The notes below the pieces were generated by a model. It had not been told where the DNA came from. It saw only the letters and a list, made by a program, of their open reading frames with translations, and searched no databases. A program made the position numbers and the translations under genes. A stretch of 64,000 bases of DNA from Chitinophagaceae bacterium UBA7600 (lineage in GTDB: Bacteria; Bacteroidota; Bacteroidia; Chitinophagales; Chitinophagaceae): positions 9,122 to 73,121 of the forward strand of contig DLKC01000086.1 of assembly GCA_002478885.1 (NCBI GenBank), given 5' to 3'. Each line of letters opens with the position of its first letter. The first letter of the stretch is position 1. Positions 42,283-51,328 of the stretch are shown here, in pieces.

Positions 42283-43599
42283 GTGGAAAATATTACAACA
42301 CTTACCAGCGAACAAATTACGAAGGACCTCATGCCTCAGCAATTTGGCCGCAATGGTAAAATATGGGTAGCCATCCTTGTGCTTATTTGTCTTATTGGTG
42401 CATATGCATACTATCTTCAATTGAAAGACGGCTTGATCGTCACCAACATGAGAGACTACGTTTCGTGGGGCATCTATATCTCCAATTTTGTATTCTTCGT
42501 TGCTATCAGTCTTGTGGGTTCATTAATTACAGCTGTGTTTCGTCTGGCCAACGTTGAGTGGAGCACTCCCCTTACGAGGATTGCCGAAATCATCGCTGTA
42601 TCCGCTATCACTTTTGCATCGCTTATTATCATTGTTGATATGGGCCGCCCCGAAAGACTGCTTAATCTTTTTGCCTACGGTCGCATACAGTCGCCAATCA
42701 TGTGGGACGTAATCGTAATTACCACTTACCTCTTCATCAGCATTTTACTGCTCTATATACCGCTGCTGCCTGACCTGAAGATCATGGGAGAACAAGATAC
42801 TAAAGGCCCGAAATGGCTCAAAAAATTTTACCGTTTTCTGGGTTCTTTCTGGAAAGGCAACCCTGCACAGGAAAAAATCAGCAACAAATCGATAACCATA
42901 CTTTGTATCCTGATTATCCCCGTGGCATTCTGCATACACACTGTAACCTCATGGCTGTTTGCCACCACCTACAGGCCCGGCTGGGACAGCACCAATTTCG
43001 GCGCTTACTTTATCTCTGGTGCATTCCTCGTTGGTGCAGGCGCAGTAGTAACTGCCATGTTCGTCGTGAGAAAAATGTACAGCCTTGAAAAGTATATTAC
43101 AGAAGAGCACTTCGATAAAATGGGTAAGATTGTTGTATTGCTGGCATTGCTTTATTTATACTTTAATGTAAACGAATACCTGGTACCCGCATTTAAAATG
43201 AAGAAAGCGGAAGAAGGACATCTCGATGAACTCTTTACCGGCCAGTTCGCTCCTTTATTCTGGTTTGCGATACTGGTAGGTATGGTCATACCAATACTTG
43301 TACTGGTAACCAAAAAAGGTAGAAAACCTTTACCCATGTTCATCACCGGTATTATGGTGGTAGTTGGAGCCTGGTTTAAAAGATATCTTATCGTAACCCC
43401 AACACTGTTGCATCCTTTCCTGCCGATGACCAATGTGCCTGAAAATTTCAAACACTATTTCCCAAGCTGGGAGGAATGGGCGATTGCACTGGGTTCTCTT
43501 TCCGGCGCCTTGCTCATCATTACCTTCTTTGTTAGAATTTTCCCCATTATTCCCATCCAGGAAACCATAACTCAACAAAATGAAAAAGCTACATCATAA
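42283..43599 (+). CDS. NrfD/PsrC-family quinone-interacting membrane subunit
   Basis: 438 residues starting with GTG (42283). Eight to nine membrane helices, with MRDYVSWGIYISNFVFFVAISLVGSLITAVFRL and the segment MGRPERLLNLFAYGR that is typical of NrfD/PsrC/ActC proteins. These oxidise or reduce quinone at the membrane and pair with an NrfC-type Fe-S protein, encoded just upstream. Its last 20 bases overlap the next gene, so translation of the two is coupled. The electron direction is not clear from sequence. Confidence 0.92.
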   Translation: MENITTLTSEQITKDLMPQQFGRNGKIWVAILVLICLIGAYAYYLQLKDGLIVTNMRDYVSWGIYISNFVFFVAISLVGSLITAVFRLANVEWSTPLTRIAEIIAVSAITFASLIIIVDMGRPERLLNLFAYGRIQSPIMWDVIVITTYLFISILLLYIPLLPDLKIMGEQDTKGPKWLKKFYRFLGSFWKGNPAQEKISNKSITILCILIIPVAFCIHTVTSWLFATTYRPGWDSTNFGAYFISGAFLVGAGAVVTAMFVVRKMYSLEKYITEEHFDKMGKIVVLLALLYLYFNVNEYLVPAFKMKKAEEGHLDELFTGQFAPLFWFAILVGMVIPILVLVTKKGRKPLPMFITGIMVVVGAWFKRYLIVTPTLLHPFLPMTNVPENFKHYFPSWEEWAIALGSLSGALLIITFFVRIFPIIPIQETITQQNEKATS

Positions 43600-44458
43600 C
43601 ATACTAAAGCTGCTCGTAACACTTTGTTGTTTTGCCACTGCCGGTCAAACAGCAAACGCACAAAGCGATTCTGTTCCGGCAACGAAAATTATACGCATGC
43701 ATTATTACAATGTAAATAACAGCATGCAGTATATTTTGCTCGAAAGTCAACTAAAGAAAGAAAAAACCTTTACACCACAGGCCAACAAAACATACAACCT
43801 TTATCTTGACAGCGCAGCCAACCTTGTTGCAATGTTAAAGACAGATAAAGACGGCAAAGCAAAAGCGTTTATCCCCCCAACACTAAAAGCAGCTTGGGAA
43901 GGCTCTTCCCAACACACTTTTATTGTAAAAGAAGGCGATGAAGAACTGGTGTCTGATTATGTGATCACAAAGTCGAAGATCGACATCGATACTGCCAACG
44001 AAGACGGGGCAAGGGTAATCAATGTATCCGTAATGAAAATGGATAACAACGAATGGAAACCCGCCGCTGGTGTTGAACTCAAGGTTGGCTTCGAACGATT
44101 GGGAGGCATTCTTTCCGCAGGTGATGAAGAAACGTATACAACAGATTCAACAGGCACCGTTAAAGTAACCGTAACAAAAGACAGTTTGCCCGGCAATGAA
44201 AAAGGCATCATAACCATTGCTGCACGTGCAGATGACAATGAAACCTTTGGTAACCTGCTAGCAGAAAAAAATATTTCATGGGGCCTCCCAACAGAAATAA
44301 ACACGCATTTCTTCGACCAGCGGGCATTATGGACCACAAGATTTAGAACGCCCATCTGGCTACTTGCAATGGCTTATTCAATAGTTATCGGCGTTTGGGG
44401 AACATTGATATACCTGATTTTCCAGGTTATTAAGATAAGAAAACTCGGTCGCACCTGA
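43580..44458 (+). CDS. Periplasmic protein with C-terminal membrane anchor, unknown function
   Basis: 292 residues. A signal peptide (LLVTLCCFATAGQTANAQ), a beta-rich periplasmic part with two Ig-like or carboxypeptidase-regulatory-like stretches (KTYNLYLDSAANLVAMLKTDKDGKAKAFIP; AAGVELKVGFERLGGILSAGDEETYTTDSTGTVKVTV), then one membrane helix near 260-282 (WLLAMAYSIVIGVWGTLIYLIF) and a basic tail. It overlaps nrfD by 20 bp, so it is probably an accessory or assembly subunit of that complex. Not recognised beyond this. Confidence 0.7.
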   Translation: MKKLHHNILKLLVTLCCFATAGQTANAQSDSVPATKIIRMHYYNVNNSMQYILLESQLKKEKTFTPQANKTYNLYLDSAANLVAMLKTDKDGKAKAFIPPTLKAAWEGSSQHTFIVKEGDEELVSDYVITKSKIDIDTANEDGARVINVSVMKMDNNEWKPAAGVELKVGFERLGGILSAGDEETYTTDSTGTVKVTVTKDSLPGNEKGIITIAARADDNETFGNLLAEKNISWGLPTEINTHFFDQRALWTTRFRTPIWLLAMAYSIVIGVWGTLIYLIFQVIKIRKLGRT

Positions 44459-44530
44459 TTTAATTCTGCCATTCATATGCTGCAGCGGTAAGTTTTTGTT
44501 TGCCGGCTGCAGCATTTCTATTTAGCGCCT

Positions 44531-44550
44531 GTTGCGTCGCACTCTTCTGC
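44531..44550 (-). repeat. Dispersed repeat, copy 21, left half of a pair
   Basis: GTTGCGTCGCACTCTTCTGC, 72 bp past the stop at 44458; partner at 44613. Confidence 0.85.
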
Positions 44551-44612
44551 GTTCAAAGCTTTATTGGGCGGTTGAATAAGAAAACTATTGCTTGCTGAAA
44601 AAAGTTACAACC

Positions 44613-44632
44613 GATGAAGTGAGTGACACAAC
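44613..44632 (+). repeat. Dispersed repeat, copy 22 (variant), right half of a pair
   Basis: GATGAAGTGAGTGACACAAC, 39 bp past the plsC-family stop. Confidence 0.75.
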
Positions 44633-44671
44633 CGGCGATGATACATGCACCAAAGCCGGCAACAAATAATT

Positions 44672-45442
44672 TTAATAGTTCGCTTCGTAGTAATCCCACA
44701 TAATGCGAAAGACTTTTTCCTTCAATTCTTTCGAAGAAATGTTTTCACTACTTACCGGTGGAAGAAAATGCATCTCAATTTTGTGTGGATGTAGGTAGAA
44801 CCCTTTATCGGGCGGTAAAATCTTTTTTGTATTGAACAGAAGTGCAGGCATAACCGGCTTCCGTGCATTAACAGCAAGCTTGAAAGCGCCGTCATAAAAA
44901 TTTTTCAGCGGATCGTTGGTACGGTTGCGGGTGCCTTCGGGATAAATTACCATATCGAGCCCGATGCGCAAAGCCCAGTTCATTTTTCTAAAACTCTCTT
45001 TACGGCTCTTCTCACTTTTACGATCGATGAGAATGCTGCCGGCCATATAAATAAGCCCGAAAAAAGGCGAATAAGCAAATGATTTTTTGCCAATTGTTTT
45101 ATTTGCCTGAGGCATAAAGGGCGTTGTAACCGGCACGTCCATTAAACTGCTGTGATTGCATACAACCACATAGTTTGCTCCCTTTGCATAATGTTCCTTC
45201 CCTTTTACTTTAAGCGGGCAACCGATAAGATTTAGATAGATCGTCATCCAAACTCGCGAAACCTGCCTGTGCCACTTTGAAGCTACCGGTTCCTTTAAAA
45301 GAAAACAGATCATATAGAAAGGGAAAAAAACAAACATGGTACAAACGAACAGCAGCAAGCCATAAAAGGCAAGCAGCCTGTAAACTGGTTCCATGAATTT
45401 ATTTTCGTGGTCTGTGACTGGCTCAATGTTGTTATTACTCAT
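44672..45442 (-). CDS. 1-acyl-sn-glycerol-3-phosphate acyltransferase (PlsC family)
   Basis: 256 residues. The acyltransferase blocks are NHSSLMDVP (NHx4D motif) and YPEGTRNRTN (EGTR), with FNTKKILPP further on. Two hydrophobic segments at about 25-55 anchor it in the membrane. It makes phosphatidic acid from lysophosphatidic acid, or acylates a related lipid. Single gene between a convergent neighbour and ung. A variant repeat lies 39 bp past its stop. Confidence 0.9.
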   Translation of the reverse strand: MSNNNIEPVTDHENKFMEPVYRLLAFYGLLLFVCTMFVFFPFYMICFLLKEPVASKWHRQVSRVWMTIYLNLIGCPLKVKGKEHYAKGANYVVVCNHSSLMDVPVTTPFMPQANKTIGKKSFAYSPFFGLIYMAGSILIDRKSEKSRKESFRKMNWALRIGLDMVIYPEGTRNRTNDPLKNFYDGAFKLAVNARKPVMPALLFNTKKILPPDKGFYLHPHKIEMHFLPPVSSENISSKELKEKVFRIMWDYYEANY

Positions 45443-45510
45443 CGAAGACTTTTAGAAAAAAACCTATTTCGGTTGTTGGTTATTAATTTATCAAGACTTT
45501 TGGCAGCGAG

Positions 45511-46182
45511 TTAAAGACGCCAGTCAATTGGGTCTTCACCCTGCTTTACAAGGTATTGATTTGCTTTGCTAAAATGCCTGCATCCGAAGAAACCATTATT
45601 TGCACTCAATGGTGAGGGATGCGCTGCTTTAAGCACGTGATGCTTTGTTTCATCGATCAGCACCTGCTTTTCCTGAGCGAAACGACCCCATAAAATAAAA
45701 ACGACGCCTATTTTATTTATGGAGATCGTTTTTATTACCGCATCAGTAAATTCGGCCCAGCCAATCTTTGAATGACTCATCGGTTCACCCGCCCTTACGG
45801 TCAAAGAAGCATTTAACAGAAATACACCTTGGGTCGCCCATTTTGTAAGGTTACCACTTTGGGGAATGGGCATACCGATGTCGGTTTGCAGCTCTTTAAA
45901 AATGTTTACCAGCGATGGCGGAAAGGTTACCCCATTGGATACAGAAAAGCATAACCCGTGCGCCTGGCCCGGACCATGGTATGGATCCTGGCCAAGTATA
46001 ACAACCTTCACATTTTCAAAAGGCGTTTTGTCAAAAGCATTGAAAATAAGGGAGCCTGGCGGGTAAATGGTTTTGCCTTGCGCCTTCTCAGTCTTGAGAA
46101 AAGCCACAATTTGCTGGAAATATGGTTTGCTGAATTCTTTGCCCAGCGCGAGTTTCCAGCCTTGTTCGATCTTTACATCCAT
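45511..46182 (-). CDS. ung: Uracil-DNA glycosylase
   Basis: Removes uracil from DNA. 223 residues from [10 protein letters not shown] at 46182 (ATG also at 46209, nine residues further). The catalytic motif GQDPYHG is at 64-70 with D66, and the DNA-intercalation loop [18 protein letters not shown] is near the C-terminus, as in family 1 enzymes. Single gene. Confidence 0.96.
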   Translation of the reverse strand: MDVKIEQGWKLALGKEFSKPYFQQIVAFLKTEKAQGKTIYPPGSLIFNAFDKTPFENVKVVILGQDPYHGPGQAHGLCFSVSNGVTFPPSLVNIFKELQTDIGMPIPQSGNLTKWATQGVFLLNASLTVRAGEPMSHSKIGWAEFTDAVIKTISINKIGVVFILWGRFAQEKQVLIDETKHHVLKAAHPSPLSANNGFFGCRHFSKANQYLVKQGEDPIDWRL

Positions 46183-46274
46183 CTTTTTTCCAGTTCTGTT
46201 TGGGTGCAAACTAATTAAAATTTATTTTTGCCGCCGCTCAATGAACAAGTATTGAGGGTTTAAAACAAAAAAAG

Positions 46275-46348
46275 GGTCCGGTAGCTCAGTTGAATAGAGC
46301 AACAGCCTTCTAAGCTGTGGGTCATTGGTTTGAGTCCAATCCGGATCA
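46275..46348 (+). tRNA. tRNA-Arg (anticodon TCT)
   Basis: 74 nt. Acceptor GGTCCGG/CCGGATC with one G-U, D-stem GCTC/GAGC, anticodon stem ACAGC/GCTGT with loop CTTCTAA (anticodon TCT), T-arm ATTGG-TTTGAGT-CCAAT. CCA is not encoded. It reads AGA codons. Confidence 0.93.
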
Positions 46349-46349
46349 C

Positions 46350-46378
46350 AAAGCAGGACGAACGTCCTGCTTTTTTAT
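46350..46378 (+). terminator. Terminator after tRNA-Arg
   Basis: AAAGCAGGAC-GAAC-GTCCTGCTTT, a 10-bp perfect stem with a 4-nt loop, followed by TTTTTATTG, starting 2 bp after the tRNA. Confidence 0.93.
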
Positions 46379-46619
46379 TGTCGCTCCTGAAACAATGAAT
46401 TTACACAGCGTAATAAAGAGAGATATCCGCTGATTAAATGGCAAAGCGCTGAAGAGTGCGACGCAACCAAAGCCGCACACAGTTGTAAAAGCCGGCCCAC
46501 CAACCTTCATCTACAAACCGGGATCAGCAGGTTGATTTTTCAAAAATACAGTTCGGCCAGATAATTGAACAGAACATGACGGGTATTGACTAACTTAAGT
46601 AAATAATTGTTCAGCGAAA
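46379..46619. other. Intergenic region with one repeat copy
   Basis: Between the tRNA terminator and the BamA/TamA-like gene. It contains a repeat copy at 46448-46467 followed by AAAGCCGGCCC; no full promoter consensus seen. Confidence 0.4.
46448..46467 (+). repeat. Dispersed repeat, copy 23
   Basis: GCTGAAGAGTGCGACGCAAC, between the tRNA terminator and the BamA/TamA-like gene. Confidence 0.82.
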
Positions 46620-48464
46620 ATGACCGTGTCGCAAAAAGCACTTTTTTTATCGATATACTTCCTGTTCACCGGTTTTGGACTGCTTGCACAAGAACGACCT
46701 TCCCCATCAGAGACTACAAAGAAAAAGCACAGCGTTTTTAAAACCGCATTAGACGCAGTGCGCATAGACTCAGCAGCAGCAGCAGAAAACGCAGCAACAA
46801 CTGAGAAAGCCGAATTGCCCTTCACACCTTATAACGGCAAAGGCGTTAGAGCTATTGAAGTAAGAGTAATTGGCATCAACAGAAATTTTGCAGATACGCT
46901 GGCTGTGCAAAATGCCGGCGAAAAAACCTTTCTTGAAAAATTGCATCGGAATACCAGGGAATGGGCAATACGAGACAATATTTTCTTAAGACCCAAAGAA
47001 GCTTTGAACGCCTATGTACTTGCAGACAATGAAAGATACCTGCGCTCGCTGCCTTTTATTCAAGATGCCAGAATCTTTGTTATACCGGTAAAAGGTGAGC
47101 CTGATTCGGTGGACCTGCTTGTTATTACCAAAGATCTTTTTAGCATAACAGGCGAAATAAATGATTTTAGCACAAGCCGCATTAAAGCAAAAGGCGGCGA
47201 TGTGAATGTCGCTGGCACAGCACAAAAGATATTTGTTTCGACCCTTTGGGAGAAAGGCCGCTCGCCTGCGCTTGGCTATGAATTATTATATGGCAAAAAC
47301 AATCTCTTTCACACATTCATCAATGCAACCACCTCTTATAGCACGATTCATCCAAATCTTGATGATGGCGCAGAAGATGAGCGCGCAATTTATGGTATGC
47401 TTGAAAGACCACTGGTATCGCAGTATTCGCACTTTGCTGGTGCGATAACGCTGGCGAAAAACAAATCGACCAATGCTTATCAGAAAGCCGACAGTTTATA
47501 TTACCATTATAATTATAGCACCTTCGACAGTTGGATCGGTTACAATATTGGACTTAAAAAATTAATGAGCCAGAACCTTCGTCAGGACAGGAAATTCATT
47601 AGCATCCGCTATTTTCAAAATCAGTTTACCGAGCGGCCGTTCCAGGTTTCGGGCCAATATGATTTCAGGTACGACAATAAGAAAGCGCTGCTGGCCCAGT
47701 TCACTTTCTTCAGGCAGCACTTCTATAAAACAAATTATATTTATGGCTTCGGTTCTCCCGAAGATTTGCCTCATGGCTACAATGTTTCTTTTACAACCGG
47801 TTGGTTCAGGCAGGCCGATCTTAAGCGGCCCTACGCAGGAGTTGATGCCAACCGTTATGTTTACAGCAACAAGGGCGACTTTATCCAATATTTTTTAAAA
47901 GCGGGGAGTTTTTTCTACAAAGGAACAATGAATGACGCCAGTCTGCTTGCAGGCGTAGGAATGTTCAGCCGGGTTTTTTATATCAACGATGTTAAAATAA
48001 GGCAGTATGTCAATTTTAGTTATACCAAACTGTTTAACCGGCTCGGCCTCGATCCGCTCAGCATCAACAATCCGTTTGGTGTGCGGTATTTTAGCTCCGA
48101 TTCGGCGCGGGGCGATCAACGCATAAGCCTGCACACAGAAACCAACAGTTTTCTGCATTATAAAATACTCGGTTTTAAATTTGGCCCGTTTGCATTTGCG
48201 GATATGTCGCTGCTTACGCCAGAAAATGAACCCTTTAGCAAATCCGATGCATTTTGGGGGTTGGGCGGCGGCCTTCGCACACGCAATGAGCAACTCGTAT
48301 TTGGCACCATCGAGCTCCGGCTTGCCTGGTTTCCAAGAAAGATCGACCAAAACTCTTTCAAGCTAACACTTACCGGCAATCTTCGCTTCAGGTATAACAG
48401 CACTTATATAAAAGCACCGGATATTGTGCAGGTGAACAGTGATAATTCAAATAGTATTTTTTAA
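46620..48464 (+). CDS. BamA/TamA-like outer-membrane protein
   Basis: 614 residues, signal peptide ending GLLAQ. Residues about 75-180 resemble one POTRA-like unit (VRAIEVRVIGINRNFADTL ... FLRPKEALNAYVLADNERYLRSLPFIQDARIFVIPVKGEPDSVDLLVITKDLF). The rest is a long series of barrel strands, with RLAWFPRKIDQNSFKLTLTGNLRFRYNSTYI at the end. Omp85 relatives insert or export outer-membrane proteins or lipids. Only one POTRA-like unit is seen, so it is an accessory Omp85-like protein rather than the main BamA. Confidence 0.75.
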   Translation: MTVSQKALFLSIYFLFTGFGLLAQERPSPSETTKKKHSVFKTALDAVRIDSAAAAENAATTEKAELPFTPYNGKGVRAIEVRVIGINRNFADTLAVQNAGEKTFLEKLHRNTREWAIRDNIFLRPKEALNAYVLADNERYLRSLPFIQDARIFVIPVKGEPDSVDLLVITKDLFSITGEINDFSTSRIKAKGGDVNVAGTAQKIFVSTLWEKGRSPALGYELLYGKNNLFHTFINATTSYSTIHPNLDDGAEDERAIYGMLERPLVSQYSHFAGAITLAKNKSTNAYQKADSLYYHYNYSTFDSWIGYNIGLKKLMSQNLRQDRKFISIRYFQNQFTERPFQVSGQYDFRYDNKKALLAQFTFFRQHFYKTNYIYGFGSPEDLPHGYNVSFTTGWFRQADLKRPYAGVDANRYVYSNKGDFIQYFLKAGSFFYKGTMNDASLLAGVGMFSRVFYINDVKIRQYVNFSYTKLFNRLGLDPLSINNPFGVRYFSSDSARGDQRISLHTETNSFLHYKILGFKFGPFAFADMSLLTPENEPFSKSDAFWGLGGGLRTRNEQLVFGTIELRLAWFPRKIDQNSFKLTLTGNLRFRYNSTYIKAPDIVQVNSDNSNSIF

Positions 48465-48503
48465 AATTTTTATTACCCGGCTTTTTATCGCTGTTCAGCT
48501 TCC

Positions 48504-48523
48504 GTTGCGTCGCACTCTTCAAC
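48504..48523 (-). repeat. Dispersed repeat, copy 24, left half of a pair
   Basis: GTTGCGTCGCACTCTTCAAC, 39 bp past the BamA/TamA-like stop, preceded by ACCCGGCTTTTT. Confidence 0.88.
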
Positions 48524-48593
48524 GTTCAGAGCTTTTTTTCGACAAACTAAGATTGGCAGTAAATTGAAGTCCTTGCTCAGATACGGGCAAACC

Positions 48594-48613
48594 GCATAAG
48601 GGTGCGACGCAAG
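48594..48613 (+). repeat. Dispersed repeat, copy 25, right half of a pair
   Basis: GCATAAGGGTGCGACGCAAG, 36 bp past the DUF4965 stop. Confidence 0.8.
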
Positions 48614-48649
48614 AAAAGTTCTAAGCTTATTCCAAAGCCGGGTTCATAA

Positions 48650-51106
48650 TTATTTTTTCATTTTAGCTTCCAGCACTTTAATAAAATAGCCTCCAACAAC
48701 GCTTCTTGCCTGGAAGCCAACCTGCCTGCCATCAGTGGTTTCGTGCCAATCGCAAAGCGGAACCCGGGTAGGCGTTTCGGTAGCATATTTGTAAATTGGA
48801 TCAATGAATTTCTCAAAATCATCGTGGCTGGAAGCAAGCGTTGAGCTCCAAATAATCCAATCGGATTTTGTGTAGGTCTTTCTGCTATCTAGAGGCAATC
48901 CAAATTTGTTTTGACGCGCCAGGTAATACGCTATTTCTTTGTTGTAAACTTCTGCAGGAAATAAATGAAGGCCAAGCAATTTATCCCACACAAGGTTATA
49001 CTTTTGGCTCCATGTATTTTTGTCATTATAGGTTAATGCATAGTGATCCCCGGCATCTGCAAGCTGTTGCCATTTAGTAGCCATATCTTTAGCGATGGCT
49101 GAATATTTTTCCGCAGTTGCTTTGTCTCCGTTCATCTCGGCCATCATCGCGTAGCCACCCACACCGCATATTGCTTTGATGGCAAGGTTTGCGTTGCGGG
49201 CAAGATGCCCGGCAAAATCGTCGGTGCATAATTGGTTCGCAGGGTCAAGACCCTCTTTTACCAAAAAGTCGACCCATTGGCTAAGTGTTTGCCAATGCTT
49301 TTTCGCAAACTCGCTACTGCCTTCTGCCTTGCAAATGGCTGAAGTAAGTATCATCATATTACCACATTCTTCTACAGGCATATCTTCCGGATAGGTTTGC
49401 CCATTTGCCAATGGAAACGTTCCCAGGTCGTGCGCAGGGAAAGGCTTTGCCCATTTGCCGCTTTCGCTGAAATAAAAAATACCATTTAGCATTCCTTCCA
49501 TCAGGTGTGGATTATACGCAATGTATAATGGCGCGGAAGGATAAGTTACATCAACCGTATTGATGGAGCCATTGCTGAAATTTTCCTTGGATAAAAACAA
49601 CAGTTCACCCCGGGGACTTTTAGTAAGAGAATGCGCGGCTATCGATTGGCGGTATGCTGCAATGCAAAGTTTGGCGTATGTTTCTCCACCCGCATTCACC
49701 GCATCGCTGTAGATCAATTTGTTTAAAACGTCACACTTTGATAAAACGGAATTATAGTCTTTATAAGCGCTTTGGAGAACTTTTTCAATAGTAGTTCCCG
49801 CAGGAAGTTTCCACCATGCTTTTAAATTTTCGTGGAAGTATTGAACAGCATCTATATCATCATAGCCGATCATCAGCATCTGTTCTTTCGAACTAGCTCC
49901 TATTTTTTCAACCGGAAAAATGGTATTAAGCATAAGACGCTTCCCGGTTGTTAGATTTACTTTCGCCGCCACATCTTTGGAAGCGAATTTTTCAAAAGCC
50001 AGTTCGGGTGCTGAAACGGTTTGAATAACATTTTTATCAGCCGCCACATAAACATAGCCCCAATCGATGCGTACATCATCGCCCTTCCTTTTTAAAACGG
50101 CTTGCTCAACAGTGCCGGCTTTTAGAATACTGAGATCGCCACTTTTATATTGCGTAGCCGCTACCTCCTGCAACCCAACATTGGTCGCAAGATTTGTGGA
50201 AGCGCCAAAATACAACTGCGCATTGTGCTCCGCGCCGTCGTTTGACTGCAGTTTGAAAGAAATATAAGACACTGGCCTCGCCATAATATCGATATCGTTA
50301 ATGAGCAAGGGCGATGTAAAGGTGACCGCCAGGTTAATTCCACCGCAGGCAAATTGGTAAATCGTCTGCGTGGCATTCATGTTCACCGATTGCTGTTGTG
50401 CGGTACCGATAGTAACAGCATTTTCAGACGGTTTCGGCTCCATGCTAAGCCCTGCATCGAGCCATGCGCCACCGGTTGTATTAACGCAATGCAGTGCCAA
50501 CACGTTCTTACCTTTCTTCAATTTGCTTTTAACTGCGTCGGTTAGTATAAAATATTGTGGCTTGGCAGTCCAGCAATTACAGGAATAAACTTTTTCGCCA
50601 TTCAGGTAGACATCTACATCGTCATCGTTTTGCACCTTCAGGTATATTTTTCTATCCGGGATTTCAGCGAGTGTAAAAGTTCTGCGCATCCATAGATCAT
50701 GAGTTACCCAAAGTGTTTTTCCCATATCCTTGTCATTGCTAAACGGTGTTGTTCCCTTTTGCCATTTACCATCATCAAAATTTTCATTCATCCAGTCGCC
50801 GGGGGGCTCCTTTTCTGTATAGGCGCAGGAGTAAGGCTTTTCGTCCCCGGCGGCAACCAATGTTTCCAATTGCGCTTCTTCCTTGCCGAGAAAGCGGTAT
50901 GTTTTTCCATCGACTTTTATCAATCCGATCAACGATTGATTGGCGCCTGTCCAGTGTTTGGTGGAAGAGGCCGTTAACTCATCGGTGAAAGACCACACGC
51001 TTAAATAAGGGTTGTGAGTTATCAACGGGTAAGCAGGGGCTTTGGTAACCTGTGCAAATAACTCACCGCATACAAAAAGGAATAGAATAGGCAGAACGTT
51101 TTTCAT
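48650..51106 (-). CDS. Secreted DUF4965/DUF5127-type glutaminase-like protein
   Basis: 818 residues from MKNVLPILFLFVCGELFAQ at 51106, a clean signal peptide; the frame runs 29 codons further only through repeat sequence. The N-terminal part (APAYPLITHNPYLSVWSFTDELTASSTKHWTGANQSLIGLIKVDGKTYRFLG) is the DUF4964/DUF5127 opening; the C-terminal (alpha/alpha)6-like part contains SAPLYIAYNPHLMEGMLNGIFYFSESGKW, CTDDFAGHLARNANLAIKAI and DWHETTDGRQVGFQARSVVGGYFIKVLE. Related to fungal glutaminase GtaA and to glycosidase-like proteins; the substrate is not known here. It is followed by a repeat 36 bp past the stop. Confidence 0.85.
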   Translation of the reverse strand: MKNVLPILFLFVCGELFAQVTKAPAYPLITHNPYLSVWSFTDELTASSTKHWTGANQSLIGLIKVDGKTYRFLGKEEAQLETLVAAGDEKPYSCAYTEKEPPGDWMNENFDDGKWQKGTTPFSNDKDMGKTLWVTHDLWMRRTFTLAEIPDRKIYLKVQNDDDVDVYLNGEKVYSCNCWTAKPQYFILTDAVKSKLKKGKNVLALHCVNTTGGAWLDAGLSMEPKPSENAVTIGTAQQQSVNMNATQTIYQFACGGINLAVTFTSPLLINDIDIMARPVSYISFKLQSNDGAEHNAQLYFGASTNLATNVGLQEVAATQYKSGDLSILKAGTVEQAVLKRKGDDVRIDWGYVYVAADKNVIQTVSAPELAFEKFASKDVAAKVNLTTGKRLMLNTIFPVEKIGASSKEQMLMIGYDDIDAVQYFHENLKAWWKLPAGTTIEKVLQSAYKDYNSVLSKCDVLNKLIYSDAVNAGGETYAKLCIAAYRQSIAAHSLTKSPRGELLFLSKENFSNGSINTVDVTYPSAPLYIAYNPHLMEGMLNGIFYFSESGKWAKPFPAHDLGTFPLANGQTYPEDMPVEECGNMMILTSAICKAEGSSEFAKKHWQTLSQWVDFLVKEGLDPANQLCTDDFAGHLARNANLAIKAICGVGGYAMMAEMNGDKATAEKYSAIAKDMATKWQQLADAGDHYALTYNDKNTWSQKYNLVWDKLLGLHLFPAEVYNKEIAYYLARQNKFGLPLDSRKTYTKSDWIIWSSTLASSHDDFEKFIDPIYKYATETPTRVPLCDWHETTDGRQVGFQARSVVGGYFIKVLEAKMKK

Positions 51107-51152
51107 TGTATATTTTTTATGGGCCATGCTTTTGATTATTGATTGAACTTTT

Positions 51153-51172
51153 GTTGCGTCGCACTCTTGTGC
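51153..51172 (-). repeat. Dispersed repeat, copy 26, left half of a pair
   Basis: GTTGCGTCGCACTCTTGTGC upstream of the DUF4965 gene; its translation (QECDATK) wrongly extends that frame. Confidence 0.9.
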
Positions 51173-51272
51173 TGCAGTGCAGCCTTGAACCATAAGTCGC
51201 AGGTAACAGGTTGCAAAAAGCTATTCAATGTTCCTTCCGCTGTGCTTTGAGTTCGTCGCTCAGGGTTATAAA

Positions 51273-51292
51273 GTACAAGAGTGCGACGCAAG
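51273..51292 (+). repeat. Dispersed repeat, copy 27, right half of a pair
   Basis: GTACAAGAGTGCGACGCAAG, 36 bp past the glycosidase stop. Confidence 0.9.
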
Positions 51293-51328
51293 GCAGATGC
51301 CACGAAGTACGAAAGCCGGGAACAAAAT

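Noticed and set aside
33813..44458. Calling the cluster a nitrite or DMSO reductase system
   Set aside because: The NrfC/NrfD-like subunits alone do not define the substrate, and no pentahaem or molybdopterin catalytic subunit is present.
46275..46348. tRNA-Arg as an integration site for a mobile element
   Set aside because: No integrase and no repeat of the tRNA 3' end was found; the flanking genes are housekeeping genes.
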